The notes under the pieces were generated by a model that made no database searches, had not been told where the DNA came from, and saw only the letters and a list, made by a program, of their open reading frames with translations. Both the position numbers and the translations under genes were made by a program. Below, in pieces: positions 1-8,341 of a stretch of 30,674 nt of DNA. Every line of letters begins with the position of its first letter. Position 1 is the stretch's first letter. The DNA lies in NCBI GenBank assembly GCA_027036915.1, contig JALWCD010000115.1:1-30674 (forward strand), in the 5' to 3' direction. The DNA is from Thermodesulfatator sp. (GTDB lineage: Bacteria > Desulfobacterota > Thermodesulfobacteria > Thermodesulfobacteriales > Thermodesulfobacteriaceae).

Positions 1-469
1 GTTTCGGGTGGCCCTTTCGGAATGCCCCAACGCCTGCTCCCGGATCCACATCGCGGACTTTGCCGTGCATGGCCGGATCCTGCTCGAGACGGAACCCGGA
101 CTCTGCAGTTTCTGCGAATCCTGTCTGGAGGTCTGCGAGGAGGAGGCCCTCACGCTCTCCGAAGCCGGTCCTCTGGTGAACGAGGAGCGATGTGTGGCCT
201 GCGGGGCCTGTGTAAGGATCTGTCCCACCGGGGCGCTTGCGGAAAAGGCCCGGGGCTGGCGGGTGCTGGTGGGGGGGAAACTCGGTCGTCGGCCGCGGCT
301 GGCCACCGAACTGGTAGCCTTTACCGACGAAGAAGGGGTGATCGAGGCCTTAAAGAGGGTCCTTAAGGTCTTCCGGGCGGAGAACCGGCGCGGAGAAAGA
401 CTGGGGGCCATCATCGAACGGCTGGGCTGGGAAAACTTCAGGAAAAGAGTTCTTCGAGAAAGAGAATGA
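1..469 (+). CDS. Sirohaem/4Fe-4S sulfite (or nitrite) reductase, AsrC-like, C-terminal part
   Basis: This is the end of a gene that begins before the window; the frame is open back to base 2, and the GTG at 8 is not a real start. The first visible residues carry a CPNAC (Cys-X3-Cys) motif followed by IADF, the second half of the Cys-X5-Cys...Cys-X3-Cys signature that holds the sirohaem-linked 4Fe-4S cluster in sulfite and nitrite reductases. Two ferredoxin-type 4Fe-4S motifs follow: Cys33/36/39/43 and Cys62/65/68/72, counted from base 8. The tail (RVLVGGKLGRRPRL, then a helical end) matches the order seen in anaerobic sulfite reductase subunit C. The likely role is cytoplasmic reduction of sulfite or a related oxyanion with electrons from ferredoxin-like clusters. 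The missing N-terminus prevents choosing between AsrC and other members. The last 32 bases overlap the converging PilZ-like gene. Confidence 0.8.
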   Translation, partial: FRVALSECPNACSRIHIADFAVHGRILLETEPGLCSFCESCLEVCEEEALTLSEAGPLVNEERCVACGACVRICPTGALAEKARGWRVLVGGKLGRRPRLATELVAFTDEEGVIEALKRVLKVFRAENRRGERLGAIIERLGWENFRKRVLRERE

Positions 470-1265
470 CCTCCTCCGGAAGTTTCCGGGCCCACATGAT
501 GTGGACGTAGGTCCCGTCCTCTCTAACCCTTACCTCCCGGCTGAGACCTATTAGACCCAGGTTTAGCGCGAGATCCCTCTCCGGGTTCTCAAGGCTTCCG
601 CGAAGATAGAGCGGAAAGGTCTCCTTCTCAAAAGAAAGCGTCTTTCGGGTATAGACGCAGGCTCCACCCCGGGAAAGATCCCGAAGGGTAAAGATCTGTC
701 CCGAAGAGGCCATGATCTTTTCGAATTCCTCCACCAGGCTCTCGTTCTCGTCTATGATGAGGTCGTAGACGTAGCCTTTCTTCAGGTGCCCCGGGGACTC
801 CCGGGAGAGATTGGTGTCCCGGAGAAGGAAATATTTCCCGGAAATAAGGGCCTCAAAAAGTTCCACCGGAAGAGTCGAAAAGAAGATGACCCTCTCGCCG
901 GGCACCTTCAGCCGGGATTCGACCCGGGGGTTCACAAAGTCGATCTGGACCAGATTTCCGGCCGTCTGCCGCACGATCCCCTGCAGGACATAACGGGCCG
1001 CGGAGGTGGCTATCACCACCAGGAGGTTTTCCCGGGGCTCAAGCCGGGGAACCTCTTTTACGAAGGCCAGAAGGGCGGCCCGGGAGGTGGCCTTCTTGAG
1101 GGTCGCCGGAAAGACCCGACCGTTATGGAAAACCAGAAGCAGCCTCTTTCCGGAAAGGACCTCCTTCTTTAAAGACCCGGGCAAGCGATCCAGGGAATTG
1201 ATCTGCAGGTTCTTCTTGTAAAGGGTCTCACGGAGATAGGCAGGCAACGCGATCTTCTCGGGCAT
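438..1265 (-). CDS. PilZ-like domain protein, possible c-di-GMP responder
   Basis: 275 aa, soluble, with no signal peptide or membrane segment. The C-terminal third contains TLRDLSRGGACVYTR, close to the D-x-S-x-G-G core of PilZ domains, which bind cyclic di-GMP. The RxxxR motif normally preceding it is not clear; an RDTNLSR stretch is a weak candidate, so ligand binding is uncertain. The N-terminal 100 residues look like a beta-rich domain, similar in layout to YcgR-type proteins that pair a YcgR_N-like domain with PilZ. The start is supported by AAAGGAG (complement of 1272-1278) six bases upstream of the ATG. That places the first 38 bases inside the 3' end of the cbiO-like gene, so the two are probably co-transcribed and translationally coupled. 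No flagellar or chemotaxis genes are adjacent. The PilZ call is by motif only. Confidence 0.6.
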   Translation of the reverse strand: MPEKIALPAYLRETLYKKNLQINSLDRLPGSLKKEVLSGKRLLLVFHNGRVFPATLKKATSRAALLAFVKEVPRLEPRENLLVVIATSAARYVLQGIVRQTAGNLVQIDFVNPRVESRLKVPGERVIFFSTLPVELFEALISGKYFLLRDTNLSRESPGHLKKGYVYDLIIDENESLVEEFEKIMASSGQIFTLRDLSRGGACVYTRKTLSFEKETFPLYLRGSLENPERDLALNLGLIGLSREVRVREDGTYVHIMWARKLPEEVILFLEELFS

Positions 1266-2001
1266 CTCCGGCTCCTTTCAGGAGTCTTGCAAAAAGGGGC
1301 ATCTCCAGTCCGTAGCGTTTAAGGAGGTCCTCATCCAGCAGGACTTCCTCGGGAGATCCAGAAAAAACCACCCGTCCCCGGTAAAGAAGGACCACCCGGT
1401 CGGCCACCTCGTAGGCCAGTTCGAGATCGTGGGTGGCCAGGACCTTGGTTTCGGCTAGCCCCCGCATAAGCTCGACGAACTGCCTTCTGGCCCGGGGATC
1501 AAGATTGCTGGTGGGCTCGTCCAGAAGCAATACCCGGGGTTTCATGGAAAGCACGGTGGCCAGGGCCGCCCGGCGTTTTTCCCCAAAACTCAGGTGATGG
1601 GGGCTTCTTTCCTCAAACCCCTTAAGTCCCACCCGGTCAAGGGCCTCCCGCACCCGACGGGCCACTTCCTCCTCCAGAAGGCCCATCTGTCGGGGACCGA
1701 AGGCCACGTCCTCAAAGACCGTGAGGGAGAAGAGCTGGTCGTCGGGGTCCTGAAAGAGAAAACCTATCTCCAGGCGTCGGGGATCCCCGAGACCCTGCAG
1801 GGGTCTTCCCCGGTAGAGTATCCGGCCTTCGGGTTTTAAGAGACCGGCCAGGGAGAGGAGCAGGGTGGACTTGCCCGCTCCGTTCGGCCCCAGGATGACC
1901 AGGGCCTCCCCTTCGAAGACCTCCAGATCCAGGCCGCAAAGGGCCTCCCGACCCTCGGGATAACGGTAGCGAAGCCCCCTGACCTCGAAAACCTTTTCCA
2001 T
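1228..2001 (-). CDS. cbiO: Energy-coupling factor/cobalt-nickel-type ABC transporter ATPase
   Basis: 257 aa ABC ATPase with all motifs: Walker A GPNGAGKST (38-46), Q-loop FQDPDDQ (83-89), signature LSFGEKRR (137-144), Walker B VLLLDEP (157-163) and switch His191. The FQDPDDQLF version of the Q-loop and the LSFGEKRR signature are typical of the CbiO/EcfA group that powers uptake of cobalt, nickel or vitamins. Family members work with an EcfT/CbiQ membrane subunit and a substrate-binding membrane protein, neither of which is in this window, so this is an orphan here and its substrate cannot be assigned. It diverges from trkA across about 84 bases. On its strand a TAGAAT hexamer lies 8 bases before the ATG, which could be a -10 box giving a very short leader. 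Confidence 0.8.
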   Translation of the reverse strand: MEKVFEVRGLRYRYPEGREALCGLDLEVFEGEALVILGPNGAGKSTLLLSLAGLLKPEGRILYRGRPLQGLGDPRRLEIGFLFQDPDDQLFSLTVFEDVAFGPRQMGLLEEEVARRVREALDRVGLKGFEERSPHHLSFGEKRRAALATVLSMKPRVLLLDEPTSNLDPRARRQFVELMRGLAETKVLATHDLELAYEVADRVVLLYRGRVVFSGSPEEVLLDEDLLKRYGLEMPLFARLLKGAGDAREDRVACLSP

Positions 2002-2085
2002 TCTGCCCTATTCTAGCCCTCTGCCGGCCGGAGGCCAAGATGGCGGGGGTTTCCTTTCGTTTCTCTTCGGGCTAAGCTTGGGGAC

Positions 2086-3435
2086 ATGAAGCGCATCCTC
2101 ATCGTGGGGGCCGGCGAAGTAGGTTATTACTTGGCCGAAAGGCTCTCGGCCGAGGGACACCACGTGGTGGTGGTGGACACCGACCCCGAAAAGATCAGGC
2201 GTCTGGAGAAACTGAACGTCCTTACGGTCAGGGGCAGCGGGGCCTCGGCCAAAACCCTGGAGGAGGCCGGAATCAAAAACACTGAACTCTTCATCGCGGT
2301 CACCAACTCCGACGAGATCAACCTCATCGCCTGCCTGCTGGCCCGGGAATACGGGGTGGCCCGCAAGATCGCCCGGGTAAAGAGCGAGGAATATCTCTCT
2401 CCGGACTCCCCTCTCAATGAGGAAAAACTGGGCCTCGATTTGATCGTCAACCCGGTGAGGGCTCTGGCGGAGGAAATCGTAAGGCTTTCGAAGTATTCTG
2501 AGCTTTCCGACTGGGAGGAGTTCGGGGAGGGACAGGTCCTGATGGTGGGGTATCAGGTCCGACCCCGGAGCGCCCTGGCCGGGGTAAGGCTTTCGGATCT
2601 GGTGGAGCTACGGGATCTCTATCAGTTTCTCATCGTGGCGGTGGTCCGCCGAGGTAAAACCATCATCCCCCGGGGAGACACCGTTCTTCGCCCTCAGGAC
2701 AGGGTCCTTCTGGTCCTGAAAAAGCAGGATCTTCCGGCCCTGGAGCACGTGCTGGGTCTGAGACTGGAACCTCCGCGCAAGGTCTTTCTCATCGGGGGAG
2801 GCAAGGTGGGCAAACTGGTGGCCGAAAGACTGGAAAACGAGGTCGAGGAACTGATCCTGGTGGAAAAGGAGCTTTCGCGTTGCGAGGCGCTGTCCGAAAA
2901 ACTCTCCCGGGCCCTGGTGCTGCACCTGGACGGTCTCGACGCCCGGGAACTCCTGAAGGAGGGTCTGGATCAGGCGGATCTGGCCATCTGTGTCACCGAC
3001 AGCGACACCATCAATATCCTTTCGGCCCTGCTGGCCAAACATCACGGGGCCTCCCGGGTGATCGTGCGCGTGGATCATCCGGACTTCATCCCTCTCCTGC
3101 AACCGCTGGGCATAGACAAGGCCCTCTCCTCCCGCCTGGTGACCTCCGATCAGATCTTTCGCTTCGTGAAAAGCGGCCGCATCTTTTCCATCACGAGTTT
3201 CCTGGAAACCCAGGTGGAGGTGGAAGAAATCGAGATTCCCCCCAAAAAACCCTTCACCCAGGGGATTGAGCTCCAGGAACTCCGGCTTCCGCCTGAGACC
3301 ATCGTGGGCGCGGTCTATCGCGACGGAGAGGTCCTGATACCCTCGGGCAAGACCATTATCCGGTCCGGAGACCTTCTGGTCCTCATCGGGCTGCACGAGG
3401 GTCTCCTCAAGGCCGAAAAGATCTTCACTCTATGA
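2086..3435 (+). CDS. trkA: Trk potassium uptake system, regulatory NAD-binding subunit TrkA
   Basis: 449 aa, the length of full TrkA with two tandem RCK units (RCK-N Rossmann plus RCK-C in each half). The first nucleotide-binding loop GAGEVG is at residues 8-13 and the second, GGGKVG, near residue 237. Each is followed by the acidic end of beta-strand 2 (VVVVDTD and ILVEKE). TrkA sits on the cytoplasmic face of TrkH and gates potassium entry in response to bound NAD(H) or ATP/ADP. It is followed directly by trkH with a 4-base ATGA overlap, confirming a two-gene operon. No good Shine-Dalgarno is visible; GGGGA lies only about two bases before the ATG. Confidence 0.95.
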   Translation: MKRILIVGAGEVGYYLAERLSAEGHHVVVVDTDPEKIRRLEKLNVLTVRGSGASAKTLEEAGIKNTELFIAVTNSDEINLIACLLAREYGVARKIARVKSEEYLSPDSPLNEEKLGLDLIVNPVRALAEEIVRLSKYSELSDWEEFGEGQVLMVGYQVRPRSALAGVRLSDLVELRDLYQFLIVAVVRRGKTIIPRGDTVLRPQDRVLLVLKKQDLPALEHVLGLRLEPPRKVFLIGGGKVGKLVAERLENEVEELILVEKELSRCEALSEKLSRALVLHLDGLDARELLKEGLDQADLAICVTDSDTINILSALLAKHHGASRVIVRVDHPDFIPLLQPLGIDKALSSRLVTSDQIFRFVKSGRIFSITSFLETQVEVEEIEIPPKKPFTQGIELQELRLPPETIVGAVYRDGEVLIPSGKTIIRSGDLLVLIGLHEGLLKAEKIFTL

Positions 3436-4913
3436 GACTGGGAACCCTGCTCTATTTTCTGGGCGGCTTTCTGGTCTTTTTTTCCCTGGCCCTGCTCTCG
3501 CCCCTTCCCGTAGCCCTGTGGTATCGGGAACCCTCCTGGTGGGTCTTTCCGGCCTCGGCCCTGGTGGCCCTTCTCCTGGGAGGAACCCTCTTCTGGGGTA
3601 CGGAACCCGAGGAGGAACTGGGCTATCGCGAAGGTTTCGCCGTGGTGGCCTTTTCCTGGCTCCTGGCTGGCCTGCTGGGGGCCCTGCCTTACCTCCTCTC
3701 CGGGACCCTTTCGCCGGTGGACGCCCTCTTTGAGTCGGTTTCGGGTTTCACCACCACCGGTTCCTCGGTCTTTGCCTCCCTGGAGGATCTGCCCCGGGGG
3801 CTCCTATTCTGGCGCTCCCTCACCCAGTGGCTCGGGGGGATGGGCATCATCGTGCTCTCGCTGGCCATCCTGCCTTTCCTGGGTATCGGCGGAGCCCAGC
3901 TCTATCAGGCGGAAATGCCCGGTCTGGTAAAGGATCGCCTCACCCCCCGCATTCAGGACACCGCCCGGATCCTCTGGACGGTCTATTTCCTCTTCACCCT
4001 GGCCGAGACCCTGCTCCTCCTCCTGGGGGGGCTTTCCTTCTACGAGGCGCTCTGTCACGCCTTCACCACCATGGCCACCGGCGGGTTTTCCACCCGCACC
4101 GCCAGTATAGGAGCCTTTCAGTCCGCCTACGTGGACTATGTGGTCGTGGTTTTCATGTTTCTGGCCGGAACCAACTTCGCCCTGCATTACCGTTTCCTCA
4201 AAGGAGACCTCCGGGCCTACCTCCGGGACGAGGAATTCCGTTTCTACCTCCTGACCGTTTTTCTGGCCACCCTGGCCTGTCTGATCTTCACCGCCGACCG
4301 CTACGACCCCCTTTCTGGTCTGCGTTACGGCCTCTTTCAGGTGGTCTCCATCATGACCACCACCGGTTTTGCCACTGCGGATTACGACACCTGGCCCCAG
4401 GTGCTCCGCCTTCTCATGGTCATCCTGATGCTCTTCGGGGGTATGGCCGGCTCTACCGGAGGCGGACTCAAACAGGTCCGCATGCTTCTTCTCTTCCGAT
4501 TCATTCGCATCCAGTTCCGCAAACTCCTCCACCCCCGGGCGGTGGAAAACCTGAAGTATCAAAGAGAAAAAGTTCCCCCGGAGGTCCAGAACAGTCTCTT
4601 CGGGTTCTTCGCCCTTTATTTTCTGATCTTCTTCGGAGCTTCTCTGATCGTCTGTGCCCAGGGGCTGGATCTCGAGACCGGGGTCTCGGCCGTGGCCGCC
4701 ACCCTGAATAACATCGGCCCCGGGCTTTCCGGGGTGGGGCCCACCCGCAACTTCGCCGATCTTCCGGAGCTCTCCAAACTCGTACTCACCTTCTGTATGC
4801 TGGCCGGGCGACTGGAACTCTTCCCCGTGATCCTCATCCTGACCCGGGGTTACTGGAAGGATCTAAAGAGACCCCGATTCCGGCTCAGAGTCTTTCGAGG
4901 CGGGCAAACCTGA
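3432..4913 (+). CDS. trkH: Trk potassium uptake system, membrane channel subunit TrkH
   Basis: 493 aa polytopic inner-membrane protein with about 10-12 hydrophobic segments, the usual size for TrkH/KtrB. The four pore loops are recognisable: FTTTGSSV near residue 105, TTMATGGFST near 215, TTTGFATADYD near 310 and NNIGPGLSGVG near 425. Each holds the selectivity-filter glycine. The GGMAGSTGGGLKQ stretch near 336 corresponds to the conserved intramembrane-loop region that gates the pore. It translocates potassium into the cell under control of TrkA, whose stop codon overlaps its start. Its 3' end overlaps the converging helicase gene by 29 bases, leaving no room for a separate terminator. Confidence 0.95.
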   Translation: MRLGTLLYFLGGFLVFFSLALLSPLPVALWYREPSWWVFPASALVALLLGGTLFWGTEPEEELGYREGFAVVAFSWLLAGLLGALPYLLSGTLSPVDALFESVSGFTTTGSSVFASLEDLPRGLLFWRSLTQWLGGMGIIVLSLAILPFLGIGGAQLYQAEMPGLVKDRLTPRIQDTARILWTVYFLFTLAETLLLLLGGLSFYEALCHAFTTMATGGFSTRTASIGAFQSAYVDYVVVVFMFLAGTNFALHYRFLKGDLRAYLRDEEFRFYLLTVFLATLACLIFTADRYDPLSGLRYGLFQVVSIMTTTGFATADYDTWPQVLRLLMVILMLFGGMAGSTGGGLKQVRMLLLFRFIRIQFRKLLHPRAVENLKYQREKVPPEVQNSLFGFFALYFLIFFGASLIVCAQGLDLETGVSAVAATLNNIGPGLSGVGPTRNFADLPELSKLVLTFCMLAGRLELFPVILILTRGYWKDLKRPRFRLRVFRGGQT

Positions 4914-6999
4914 GGTGCAGGGTCTTCTCCCCGTGACCCAGAAAATAGACCCGCACCTTTTCCTCACCCAGGACATCCCGGACCTCTCCCTCTCCGAACC
5001 TGGGATGCCAGACCACATCCCCCGGCCGAAGGACCCCTTCCCGAGGAGAAACCTCCTCCCGGGTCTCCTCCGGCACCTCCCGGAAGGGCTCATAAAGTTC
5101 CGGAGAAAGCTCCTCGAGAAACCTTGAGGGTTTGAGGATCACCCGGCCCTCTCCCGGGACATAACCCGTGACCGGATGACAGAGGAAGAGGTTTTCCCGG
5201 GCCCGGGTCACAGCCACGTAAAATAGCCTCCTTTCCTCCTCCAGATCCTCCTCGTCCCTTACGGCATAGGCCGAGGGAAAACGGCCCTCGGAAAGGGAGA
5301 TCACGAAAACGGTGTGCCATTCCAGGCCCTTGGCGGAGTGGATGGTGGAAAGAACGAGATGTTCCTCATCCTCGGTTTCGGGCTCAAGCCCGGCCACCGA
5401 GGACTCCGGGGGCTCAAGAGCCAGATCGGCCAGAAAATCCGAAAGATCACGGTATTTATGGGAGAGGGTGAGAAGGCTTTCGAGATCCCGTTCCCGTTTA
5501 GGATAGTCGTCGTGATAGACCCTCTCAAGAAGGGGTTGATAGTAATCGATGAGGCGGGCGAGTCTTTCTTCCACCGAGGACAGTTCCCGGATCTCCTTCA
5601 GGATCTCGGCCAGACGCAGAAGCCCCTTTTCATAAGAGGGTCTGGCCGGAAATTGCCGGAGGACCTCCACCGGATCCGGGGCCGTCCGGAGATGGGCGAT
5701 GATTTTTTCCGCCGTGCGAGGACCGACCCCCTCAAGAAGGAGAAGAACCCTGTGCCAGGAAAGGAGATCGTAGGGGTTAAGCACGATCCTCAGATGCGCC
5801 ACCACATCTTTGATGTGCGCGGCCTCGATCAGTTTGAGGCCTCCGTACTTCACGAAGGGGATATCCCTTTTGGCCAGCTCAAGTTCGAGATCGAAGGAAT
5901 GGAAAGCCGCCCGGAAGAGTACGGCTATCTCCGAAAGGGGGACCCCTTCCTCCCGGAGCTCCAGGATCCTTTCGGCGACGAAACGGCTCTGATCCGCCTC
6001 GTCCCGGGCCCGATAAAGCACGGGTTTGCGCCCGCCTTTCCGGCGCGTAAAAAGACACTTGGTGTATTTTTCCCGGGCCCGGGCGATCACAGCGTTGGCC
6101 AGATCCAGGATGGGTTGCGTGCTGCGGTAATTCTCCTCAAGCTTGATGATCCGGGCCCCGGGGAAGAGCTTCGGAAACTCCAGAATGTTACGGAAATTGG
6201 CCCCCCGGAAGGCGTATATGCTCTGCGAATCGTCTCCCACCACCATCACGTTCCCGTGACCCTCGGCCATGAGCCGCACGATCTCGGCCTGAAGACGGTT
6301 GGTGTCCTGATACTCGTCCACCATGATGAACTCGAAACGCCTGGCCATCTCCTCCCGCACCCAGCGATGTTCAAGGAGGACCCGATACCAGTTGAGAAGG
6401 AGATCGTCGTAGTCCATGAGCTGATGTTCCCGTTTGTAGCGCTGGTATTCACCGAAAAGGCGTTCGATTTCGGGAAGATGTTCCAGGAAATGGGGGTATT
6501 CCCTCTCCAGGATCTCCTCCAGGGTGCGGCCCTGATTTACAGCCTTACTGAAGAGGGCGAGCAGGGTGTCCTTCTTGGGAAAGCGCCTCCCCTTTTCGGA
6601 AAGACCCAGGGCCGAACGCAGGAGGTTGATGGCATCCTCGGCATCCCCTCGGTCTAGGACCGTAAAATTTGGACCGTAACCGATGAGATGACCGTATTTG
6701 CGGAGCATCTGGTGGGCAAGGGAATGAAAGGTGCCTCCCGCGACCCGCTCACAGGAGGCGTCAAGCACCATGGCCGCCCGGCGAAGCATCTCCCGGGCCG
6801 CCTTCCGGGTAAAGGTCAGAAGAAGAATGCGTTCGGGGGGGACTCCTTCCTCCACCAGGCGAGCCACCCGATAGACTAGGGTGCGGGTCTTCCCGGAACC
6901 GGCTCCGGCGATCACCAGAATGGGCCCAAAAAGGGTCCGCACGGCCTCAAGCTGGGCCGGATTCAGTTCTCTCGCGTAGTCCACTCGCCTTCCCATCAT
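4885..6999 (-). CDS. pcrA: UvrD/PcrA-type superfamily 1 3'-5' DNA helicase
   Basis: About 704 aa from the chosen start. SF1A motifs appear in order: GAGSGKT (about 32-38), DEYQD (motif II), GDDSQSIYAFRGA (III), LEENYRS (IV), IHSAKGLEW (V) and FYVAVTRAREN (VI). The last 50 residues (GDVVWHPRFGEGEV onward) form the PcrA/UvrD C-terminal Tudor-like domain that contacts RNA polymerase in studied homologues. Roles known for the family are nucleotide excision repair, removal of recombinase and backtracking of stalled polymerase. The frame stays open to 7110, but the upstream residues are not family-like. The ATG-ATG at 6999/6996 is preceded by AGGGG three to four bases away, so I start there. A TATACT hexamer a few bases further upstream suggests a promoter with a very short leader. 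Confidence 0.93.
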   Translation of the reverse strand: MMGRRVDYARELNPAQLEAVRTLFGPILVIAGAGSGKTRTLVYRVARLVEEGVPPERILLLTFTRKAAREMLRRAAMVLDASCERVAGGTFHSLAHQMLRKYGHLIGYGPNFTVLDRGDAEDAINLLRSALGLSEKGRRFPKKDTLLALFSKAVNQGRTLEEILEREYPHFLEHLPEIERLFGEYQRYKREHQLMDYDDLLLNWYRVLLEHRWVREEMARRFEFIMVDEYQDTNRLQAEIVRLMAEGHGNVMVVGDDSQSIYAFRGANFRNILEFPKLFPGARIIKLEENYRSTQPILDLANAVIARAREKYTKCLFTRRKGGRKPVLYRARDEADQSRFVAERILELREEGVPLSEIAVLFRAAFHSFDLELELAKRDIPFVKYGGLKLIEAAHIKDVVAHLRIVLNPYDLLSWHRVLLLLEGVGPRTAEKIIAHLRTAPDPVEVLRQFPARPSYEKGLLRLAEILKEIRELSSVEERLARLIDYYQPLLERVYHDDYPKRERDLESLLTLSHKYRDLSDFLADLALEPPESSVAGLEPETEDEEHLVLSTIHSAKGLEWHTVFVISLSEGRFPSAYAVRDEEDLEEERRLFYVAVTRARENLFLCHPVTGYVPGEGRVILKPSRFLEELSPELYEPFREVPEETREEVSPREGVLRPGDVVWHPRFGEGEVRDVLGEEKVRVYFLGHGEKTLHLRFARLERL

Positions 7000-7219
7000 G
7001 GGTCCCCTGTAGTATAATCCGCCAGAGAGATCTTTTAAATTCCCGGAGAAAAACCTGTGGAAAACTCGGTGGAAAAAGGGAACCCGAAGATCAAACCAAA
7101 CTTTCAACACCCCTTTTCACAGGCACCCTGGCTGAATTTTAAGCGTTTTAAAGAAGACTTACCTCTATGATGAGGAAAGATCACCCCTATAAAAACAATT
7201 CTTTTAAAGGGGTTAAAAC
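7000..7219. other. Divergent pcrA/dnaN spacer; candidate replication origin (oriC-like)
   Basis: This 220-base gap lies between divergent pcrA and dnaN. It contains TGTGGAAAA at 7056-7064, whose complement TTTTCCACA fits the relaxed DnaA-box consensus TTWTNCACA exactly. A one-mismatch copy follows 12 bases later at 7068-7076 (GGTGGAAAA), and another one-mismatch copy at 7113-7121 (CTTTTCACA) on the opposite strand. The following 89 bases (7131-7219) are about 33% G+C, much lower than the surrounding genes, and could be an unwinding element. Bacterial origins often lie beside dnaA or dnaN and gyrB. No dnaA is in view and only three weak or moderate boxes are present, so this is a candidate only. 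It must also hold the promoters of both flanking genes; a TATAAA at about 7188 could serve dnaN. Confidence 0.35.
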
Positions 7220-8329
7220 ATGAAGGCCATCTTAGACCGGGAAAAGTTTCTGAAGGTCCTCAATCGGGTCCAGGCCGTAGCGGATCGAAAGTCCTCCATG
7301 GCCATCCTTTCCACGGTTTTGATCGAGGCCCGGGAGGGAGGGCTCTCCCTTTCGGCCACGGATCTTGAAATCGGTTATCGGGGAACCGTGACCGCGGAGG
7401 TAGAGGGCGAGGGGGCCTTCTGTCTTCCGGCCAGAAAGCTTTATGAGATTGTGAAGAGTTATCCCCTGGAGACCCTGATTCTGGAACAAGAGGGGCCGGA
7501 GGGAGTCCAGATCAAGGATCTTGAGGGCGATCTTTCTTATCGGCTTTCGGTCTTTCCGGCGGAGGACTTTCCCAGTCTCCCGGAGATCTCGGGGGAGACC
7601 GTGGTGGAACTTCCGGGAGAGACCCTGGAGGCCATGATCGAATAGACCCTTTATGCCGCGGCCAGCGACGAGGCCCGTTACGCCCTTTCCGGCATCCTGG
7701 TGACCCGGGAGGAAAATCGGCTCCGCCTGGTGGCCACGGATGGACATCGCCTTTCGCTTATCGACCGGGAGGTCCCGGGCGTGGAGAATCTTCCCCTTGA
7801 GGAGGGTGTGATCGTGCCGCGGAAGGCCGCTCAGGAGATCAAGCGGATTGCGGCCGAGGAGGTGGTGGTGAGGATCGGAGTCCAGGAGAACCACTTCGTG
7901 CTCTCCTCCTCGGAGGGGCTTCTTCTGGCCCGTCTGATCGAGGGCCAGTTTCCGGACTACCGGGCGGTCATCCCCCGGGAGGCCGGAAAGAGGGTCCTGG
8001 TGCATCGGGAAAGGCTTTCGGAGGCCCTGAAACGGGTAACCCTTCTTTCCACGGATAAATACCGGGTGGTCCGTTTTGACTTCGCTCCCGGAGAGGTGGT
8101 CCTTACGGGAAGCGGGGGCGAGCTGGGCGAGGCCCGGGAGAGGCTCTCGCTGGCCTACGAGGGCGAGCCCTTTACCATCAATTTCAACGCCCGTTATCTT
8201 CTGGATGTCTTTCAGGTGATGGAGTCCGAGGAGGTGGAACTCGATATAGGCTCGGAGAGGACTCCCTGTCGCATCACCGGTCCGGAGGATTCCGGTTTTC
8301 TGGCCCTGGTCATGCCCATGGCTGTTTAG
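7220..8329 (+). CDS. dnaN: DNA polymerase III beta sliding clamp, interrupted by an in-frame TAG at 7643
   Basis: Read through, this gives a 369-codon protein, the normal clamp length, collinear from MKAILDREKFLKVL to the conserved C-terminal VMPMAV. Family landmarks such as GHRLSLIDREV and the DEARYALSGIL stretch are present. An amber codon (7643-7645) follows LEAMIE exactly where homologues continue into T-x-F/Y-A. The frame is identical on both sides, so this is a single-codon change, not an indel. The stop falls in early domain II, so the 141-residue N-terminal piece and a 209-residue piece starting at GTG 7700 would each be incomplete. The gene is essential in bacteria studied, so sequence error, recent mutation or readthrough are the options. 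The start has AAAGGGG seven bases upstream. gyrB follows after 12 bases. Confidence 0.9.
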
Positions 8330-8341
8330 AGGCTGATCCCC

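Noticed and set aside
7057..7121. Direct repeat or CRISPR-like unit from repeated GTGGAAAA
   Set aside because: Only two close copies and one inverse copy of nine bases; no regular spacers. DnaA-box-like sites explain them better.
7643..7645. Genome-wide reassignment of TAG to an amino acid
   Set aside because: TAG is the natural end of dnaN, gyrB, DUF6485 and rsfS, where proteins finish at the family-typical place.
7700..8329. Separate gene for a short clamp protein starting at GTG 7700
   Set aside because: It would begin in the middle of clamp domain II, no ribosome-binding site is evident, and the frame continues upstream to the amber codon with conserved clamp sequence.
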